From NCBI RefSeq assembly GCF_026239675.1, contig NZ_JAPIVQ010000009.1:1-64000 (forward strand): a DNA stretch of 64,000 bases, given 5' to 3'. The notes under the pieces are model-generated. The model did no database searches and was not told where the DNA came from. It was given only the letters and a program-made list of their open reading frames with translations. Position numbers and translations under genes: made by a program. Source of the DNA: Pedobacter sp. PLR (GTDB taxonomy: Bacteria; Bacteroidota; Bacteroidia; Sphingobacteriales; Sphingobacteriaceae). Shown in pieces: positions 60,779-64,000 of the stretch (positions are counted from its first letter, which is position 1; each line of letters begins with the position of its first letter).

Positions 60779-61498
60779 ATGAAAAGATACCTTTTTATAC
60801 TCTTTTTATTTACCTCCTTTTCAGGATACACACAAACCCTGACCAATTACAAATATGTAGTGGTTCCGGAAAAATTTCCTTTCCTTAAAACGGCGAACCT
60901 TTACGGATTAAATGACCTTGCTAAATTTCTTGTCGAACAAAAAGGATTCACACCCTATTTTGACAATGCGGAATTGCCGGCAGAAATTGCAAACAACAAA
61001 TGTAAAGCGCTAAATCTGGAGGTATTAGAAAGAAAAACCATGTTTACCACTAATCTTACCGTGATATTAAAGGATTGTCAGGGCAATATTCTATTTAAAA
61101 GTAAGGAAGGTAAAAGCAGAGAAAAAGAGTATAAAGCCTCTTATAATTTTGCATTAAGAGATGCCTTTACTTCATTGGATACGCTGAATTTTGTGGCCGG
61201 CACTACCCCAACTACGATACAAAACCCTCAGCAAACACCTGTAGCCATCGCTCCTGTGAAATCTGAGGTTATTGCTGTTGCCGGTACTTTATATGCACAA
61301 CCTATCGCTAATGGCTTTCAATTAATCAATACAGAACCTAAAGTGATACTGACCTTATTAACCACTTCTGTACAAGATTATTTCATCGCGAACAACGCAA
61401 CTGCTCATGGCATTGTTTTCAAAAAAGCTGGAGAATGGCACTTTGAATACTATCAGGGCGATAAACTGGTCACTGAGAAACTACTGATTAAATTTTAA
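60779..61498 (+). CDS. Exported protein of unknown function
   Basis: A 239-residue protein with a signal peptide (about 1-19, GYTQ). The N-terminal half (about 20-140) is a mixed alpha/beta region with one pair of Cys (Cys78 and Cys103 by position, possibly disulfide-bonded). A Thr/Pro/Gln-rich linker (about 143-165) leads to a C-terminal beta domain. I do not recognise a family, though similar proteins occur in Bacteroidota. It may be co-transcribed with the MINPP-like gene. It ends at a terminator. Confidence 0.72.
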   Translation: MKRYLFILFLFTSFSGYTQTLTNYKYVVVPEKFPFLKTANLYGLNDLAKFLVEQKGFTPYFDNAELPAEIANNKCKALNLEVLERKTMFTTNLTVILKDCQGNILFKSKEGKSREKEYKASYNFALRDAFTSLDTLNFVAGTTPTTIQNPQQTPVAIAPVKSEVIAVAGTLYAQPIANGFQLINTEPKVILTLLTTSVQDYFIANNATAHGIVFKKAGEWHFEYYQGDKLVTEKLLIKF

Positions 61499-61506
61499 TA
61501 TAACTC

Positions 61507-61542
61507 AAAAAACCAGCTTTTCATAAGAAATAGTTGGTTTTT
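61507..61542 (+). terminator. Rho-independent terminator after the exported unknown gene
   Basis: AAAAACCAGCT and AGTTGGTTTTT pair (one G-U) around a loop of about 13 nt, ending in a T run. Confidence 0.8.
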
Positions 61543-61570
61543 CACCTCTACACCCATATTTCTTGCAAAA

Positions 61571-61677
61571 TATAGAGTGTTTACTCTATATTGACAGATT
61601 ATAGAGTAAACGTTCTATAATTAGTATTTATAGAGTGTTTACTCTATATTTTGCAATTATAGAACAAACACTCTATA
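61571..61677. repeat. Array of four 20-bp palindromes with a 29-bp period (probable operators)
   Basis: Four sites lie at 61571-61590, 61600-61619, 61629-61648 and 61658-61677, each centred exactly 29 nt from the next with 9-nt spacers. Sites 1 and 3 are identical: TATAGAGTGTTTACTCTATA. Site 2 is TATAGAGTAAACGTTCTATA and site 4 is TATAGAACAAACACTCTATA. All keep the outer arms TATAGA and TCTATA and vary in the centre. The array ends 24 nt before the SatD-like regulator gene, which encodes a helix-turn-helix, so self-regulation by cooperative binding is likely. It is not CRISPR: the spacers are too short and too few. Confidence 0.85.
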
Positions 61678-61701
61678 TTTATAGTTTAATTAAGCCTAAC
61701 T

Positions 61702-62334
61702 ATGAAAACGCAAGCTGTCATCACCGGAGACATTATCAACTTCACCAAGCTACCTGCAACCAAAAGAAAACAGCTGATTAAGGATACAGACAAGCTACTA
61801 AAGACCTGGAGTAAAGCGCAAAAAAATGCAGAAATATTCAGGGGTGATAGTTATCAGGTGCTATTCGAAGAGGTACAGGAGGCCATTACCAAAAGCATAC
61901 AACTTGTCTGCTGGTTTAAAAAACACTCCGATGAGGTCGCTAAAGTCTATTTAAGCACCCGCATTTCTGTAGGAATTGGTGAAGTCTCTTATCATGGTAA
62001 AAATGTTTTAAATTCTGACGGAGAAGCATTTCATCTTTCCGGAAGGAACTTTGACACCATGAAAGATGAAGAATTTCTATCTATTCATACAAACGACGAA
62101 TTAAAGAATGATGGCATTAAAATAATACTTAACTTCGTAAATAAATATATAGAAAAGTGGACAAAAGGACAGTCTGAGGTAATTTATTTGCTTCTTGAAG
62201 GTAAAACACAGCAAGAGATCGCAATGCTCCTCTCGCTCTCTCAGCCCTCAGTCAACAGCAGGCTCAAATCTGCAGGCTGGAAAGAATTTGAACCCTCAAT
62301 AAAATATATTGCAGACTTAGTAACACAGGAATAA
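61702..62334 (+). CDS. SatD-like protein with C-terminal helix-turn-helix
   Basis: A 210-residue soluble protein. Residues about 1-135 follow the order of a class III nucleotidyl-cyclase-like fold: ITGDIINFTKL (Asp10), FRGDSYQVLFE (Asp49), TRISVGIGEV and DGEAFHLSGRNFD. The two Asp are 39 residues apart, close to the spacing of metal-binding Asp in true cyclases. This matches the SatD family. Residues about 155-200 form a helix-turn-helix with GKTQQEIAMLLSLSQPSVNS. The gene sits right after four operator-like palindromes and overlaps the next gene by one base (TAATG), so it is probably an autoregulator coupled to the DUF3307 protein. Ligand or product unknown. Confidence 0.82.
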   Translation: MKTQAVITGDIINFTKLPATKRKQLIKDTDKLLKTWSKAQKNAEIFRGDSYQVLFEEVQEAITKSIQLVCWFKKHSDEVAKVYLSTRISVGIGEVSYHGKNVLNSDGEAFHLSGRNFDTMKDEEFLSIHTNDELKNDGIKIILNFVNKYIEKWTKGQSEVIYLLLEGKTQQEIAMLLSLSQPSVNSRLKSAGWKEFEPSIKYIADLVTQE

Positions 62335-63164
62335 TGGAGATAAATTTACTACTCAGATTGATCTTTGCACATTTGCTAACCGATTTTGTGTTTCAACCCA
62401 AAAGCTGGGTGACCGATCGGGAGCAAAAGCATGGAAAATCCACTAAGCTTTACCTACACGTATTTATAACCACCATTGTTGCTTATATACTCTCCGGATT
62501 ATATACCAACTGGTTGATTCCGGTAGTGATTTTCGCCTCTCATTTACTCATTGATTACCTCAAATCAAAGTCGGATAAAGACCGGTTCAGTTATTTTATA
62601 ATCGACCAAATGGCACACCTGCTGGTCATTCTCCTTCTTTGGCTGTTCATTGAAAACAAATGGACCGCTGTCCAGGCGGCTATAGAACTGCTTAACGGGA
62701 GTCCAAAATTCTGGATTGTAGCAGGGGGATACTTATTTGTGACCTTGCCTTTAGGCATCATCATCGGAAAAGCAACCCAAAAATGGCGGGATCAAATCAG
62801 CCTGGAGAAAGCGCGGTCAAACTCAGCCTTAGCCGCTTCAGCGCAAGATATCCCTGAAACTGAAAATATAGAAGATCAAACAGAATCAACAATTCAAATC
62901 ATCAGAAGTACCGAAGAACAGGAACTCGGACTTGCCAATGCTGGTAAATGGATCGGGATTTGCGAAAGGATATTGATCCTTACTTTTGTGATCATGGGTC
63001 AGTATACGGCTATTGGCTTCCTGATGACGGCAAAATCCATCCTAAGATTTAGTGAAAAAGAGAACAATACCCAGCTAAAAACAGAATATGTTTTGGTAGG
63101 AACGCTGGTTAGTTTTGCCTCCTCCGCAATGATTGGGGTACTCATTCACCTGGCAATAACATAA
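62334..63164 (+). CDS. DUF3307 polytopic membrane protein
   Basis: A 276-residue inner-membrane protein with about seven hydrophobic helices: four in the N-terminal DUF3307 domain (about 1-115), one at about 125-147 and two near the C-terminus. A polar, acidic loop (about 150-205) divides the halves. The N-terminal helices carry His/Asp pairs four residues apart: His13/Asp17, His70/Asp74 and Asp91/His95, plus His42, which could form a metal or proton site within the membrane. DUF3307 genes are often found beside SatD-like genes. Translation should be coupled to the regulator through the TAATG overlap. Function unknown. Confidence 0.82.
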   Translation: MEINLLLRLIFAHLLTDFVFQPKSWVTDREQKHGKSTKLYLHVFITTIVAYILSGLYTNWLIPVVIFASHLLIDYLKSKSDKDRFSYFIIDQMAHLLVILLLWLFIENKWTAVQAAIELLNGSPKFWIVAGGYLFVTLPLGIIIGKATQKWRDQISLEKARSNSALAASAQDIPETENIEDQTESTIQIIRSTEEQELGLANAGKWIGICERILILTFVIMGQYTAIGFLMTAKSILRFSEKENNTQLKTEYVLVGTLVSFASSAMIGVLIHLAIT

Positions 63165-63240
63165 TTTTATCCTCCAAAAGGCAACTAAACCACAGCAAAC
63201 AACGTTTTTTACTTACTTTTACACAAAAAATTGAGTAATT

Positions 63241-64000
63241 ATGTCTTTTACAGCCTTAGGTTTGTCACCTGCTTTATTAAAAGCACTTGCAGATCAGAAT
63301 TTCACAGCGCCCACTCCTATTCAACAAACAGCTATTCCAGCTATATTAGATAAAAAAGATGTTTTAGGTATTGCCAAAACCGGTTCAGGAAAAACGGCCA
63401 GTTATGTGTTGCCGCTTTTAATGAACTTACAACAAAGTATTGGTGTAAAAAACCGCCATGCAAATGTATTGGTATTGGTGCCGACGCGTGAACTGGCTGA
63501 ACAGGTAAAAGAAGTATTCAAGACTTTTAGTCCCGCGCTACTTAAGCCTGTTAAAACCTTAGCGGTGTATGGCGGGGTCTCAATTAACCCTCAAATGATG
63601 GGGATGCAGGGCGTAAATGTATTGGTGGCTACACCGGGCAGGTTATTGGAATTGGTAGACAACAATGCGGTACACCTGTCTGATATTGAAACCCTGGTAT
63701 TAGACGAGGCAGATAAGATGCTTAATTTAGGCTTTAAAGAAGAGGTGAACAAAATCTTTGCTTTATTACCGAAAAAGCGCCAAAACTTACTGTTTTCTGC
63801 TACGCTAAGTCCTGATATTGAAAACATCAACCAAATCTTGCTACATGATCCTGTGGTGATTAAACTAGAAGCCGGGGAGGATACGTTAGACACGATCAAC
63901 CAGGTGGCTTATATCGTTTCCGAAGAGAAGAAAGGACCGTTTTTACGTTACCTGATCAATCATCATGAAATGAAACAAGTATTGATATTTACTTCTTCTA
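63241..64000 (+). CDS. DEAD-box RNA helicase, N-terminal part (cut by window edge)
   Basis: 253 codons are visible before the window ends. The ATP-dependent RNA helicase core is clear in order: Q motif TAPTPIQQTAI, motif I AKTGSGKT, Ia PTRELAEQ, Ib TPGRLLE, motif II DEAD (LDEADKM) and motif III SAT (LLFSATLS). The second RecA-like domain begins at LIFTSS. Bacterial members help ribosome assembly, mRNA decay or cold growth; the C-terminal tail that would tell which is missing. It is preceded by a 76-nt gap without a clear promoter match. Confidence 0.95.
   Translation, partial: MSFTALGLSPALLKALADQNFTAPTPIQQTAIPAILDKKDVLGIAKTGSGKTASYVLPLLMNLQQSIGVKNRHANVLVLVPTRELAEQVKEVFKTFSPALLKPVKTLAVYGGVSINPQMMGMQGVNVLVATPGRLLELVDNNAVHLSDIETLVLDEADKMLNLGFKEEVNKIFALLPKKRQNLLFSATLSPDIENINQILLHDPVVIKLEAGEDTLDTINQVAYIVSEEKKGPFLRYLINHHEMKQVLIFTSS

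Noticed and set aside
61571..61677. CRISPR-like repeat array
   Set aside because: The repeats are palindromic operators with 9-nt spacers, only four units, and no cas genes are nearby.

Overview
The window looks like a chromosomal segment of a Bacteroidota species of the Sphingobacteriaceae type, most likely Pedobacter or a close relative. The signs are two SusC/SusD pairs, a FecI/FecR-type sigma/anti-sigma pair, promoters of the form TTTG-N19-TAnnTTTG, little sign of Shine-Dalgarno use, a DUF6266 protein and an AT-leaning base composition. No phage, insertion sequence, integrative element or CRISPR array was seen. The XerD present is the core chromosomal type.

Layout. 1-7.4 kb: the end of an unknown membrane protein, then an ECF sigma factor, a FecR anti-sigma factor and a SusC/SusD uptake pair. 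7.6-11.2 kb: a very large CheB-CheR-PAS-histidine kinase fusion, bracketed by two related hairpin repeats. 11.3-22.2 kb: housekeeping genes (YigZ, EamA transporter, RibD, PrmC, XerD, AroQ, M28 peptidase, glycosyltransferase plus LpxL-like acyltransferase, WbqC, CorA, MgtE). 22.3-31.4 kb: MATE pump, AlbA_2 protein, DUF4442 protein, HemF, GyrA and two TPR proteins. 32-39.7 kb: FUSC membrane protein, Ohr peroxidase, TauE exporter and a run of three sensor kinases whose last member has lost its catalytic residues. 39.8-44 kb: DsbA-like oxidoreductase, galactose mutarotase and galactokinase, a SPOUT methyltransferase and a YdeI-like protein. 44-55 kb: a second SusC/SusD pair (no sigma/anti-sigma pair beside it) and glutamate synthase GltBD. 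55.3-58 kb: SRP RNA, a small transaldolase, a GmhB-like phosphatase, an alpha/beta hydrolase and tRNA-Lys. 58-64 kb: DUF6266 protein, a MINPP-type inositol phosphate phosphatase, a secreted unknown protein, a SatD-like regulator with a DUF3307 membrane protein, and the start of a DEAD-box helicase.

The most unusual region is 61.5-63.2 kb. Four 20-bp palindromes, spaced exactly 29 bp centre to centre, lie directly before a gene whose product joins a nucleotide-cyclase-like (SatD) fold to a C-terminal helix-turn-helix. Its stop codon overlaps the start of a polytopic DUF3307 protein carrying His/Asp pairs in its membrane helices. I read this as a self-regulated sensor/membrane-effector pair of unknown function. 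Other points of interest are the pseudokinase at 38.6 kb, a 28-bp palindrome before the second SusC gene, several TAnnTTTG boxes so close to start codons that the mRNAs should be nearly leaderless, and an Asn in GyrA at the position of a known quinolone-resistance change.

All calls are from reading the sequence and from knowledge of the families; no search or structure prediction was run.
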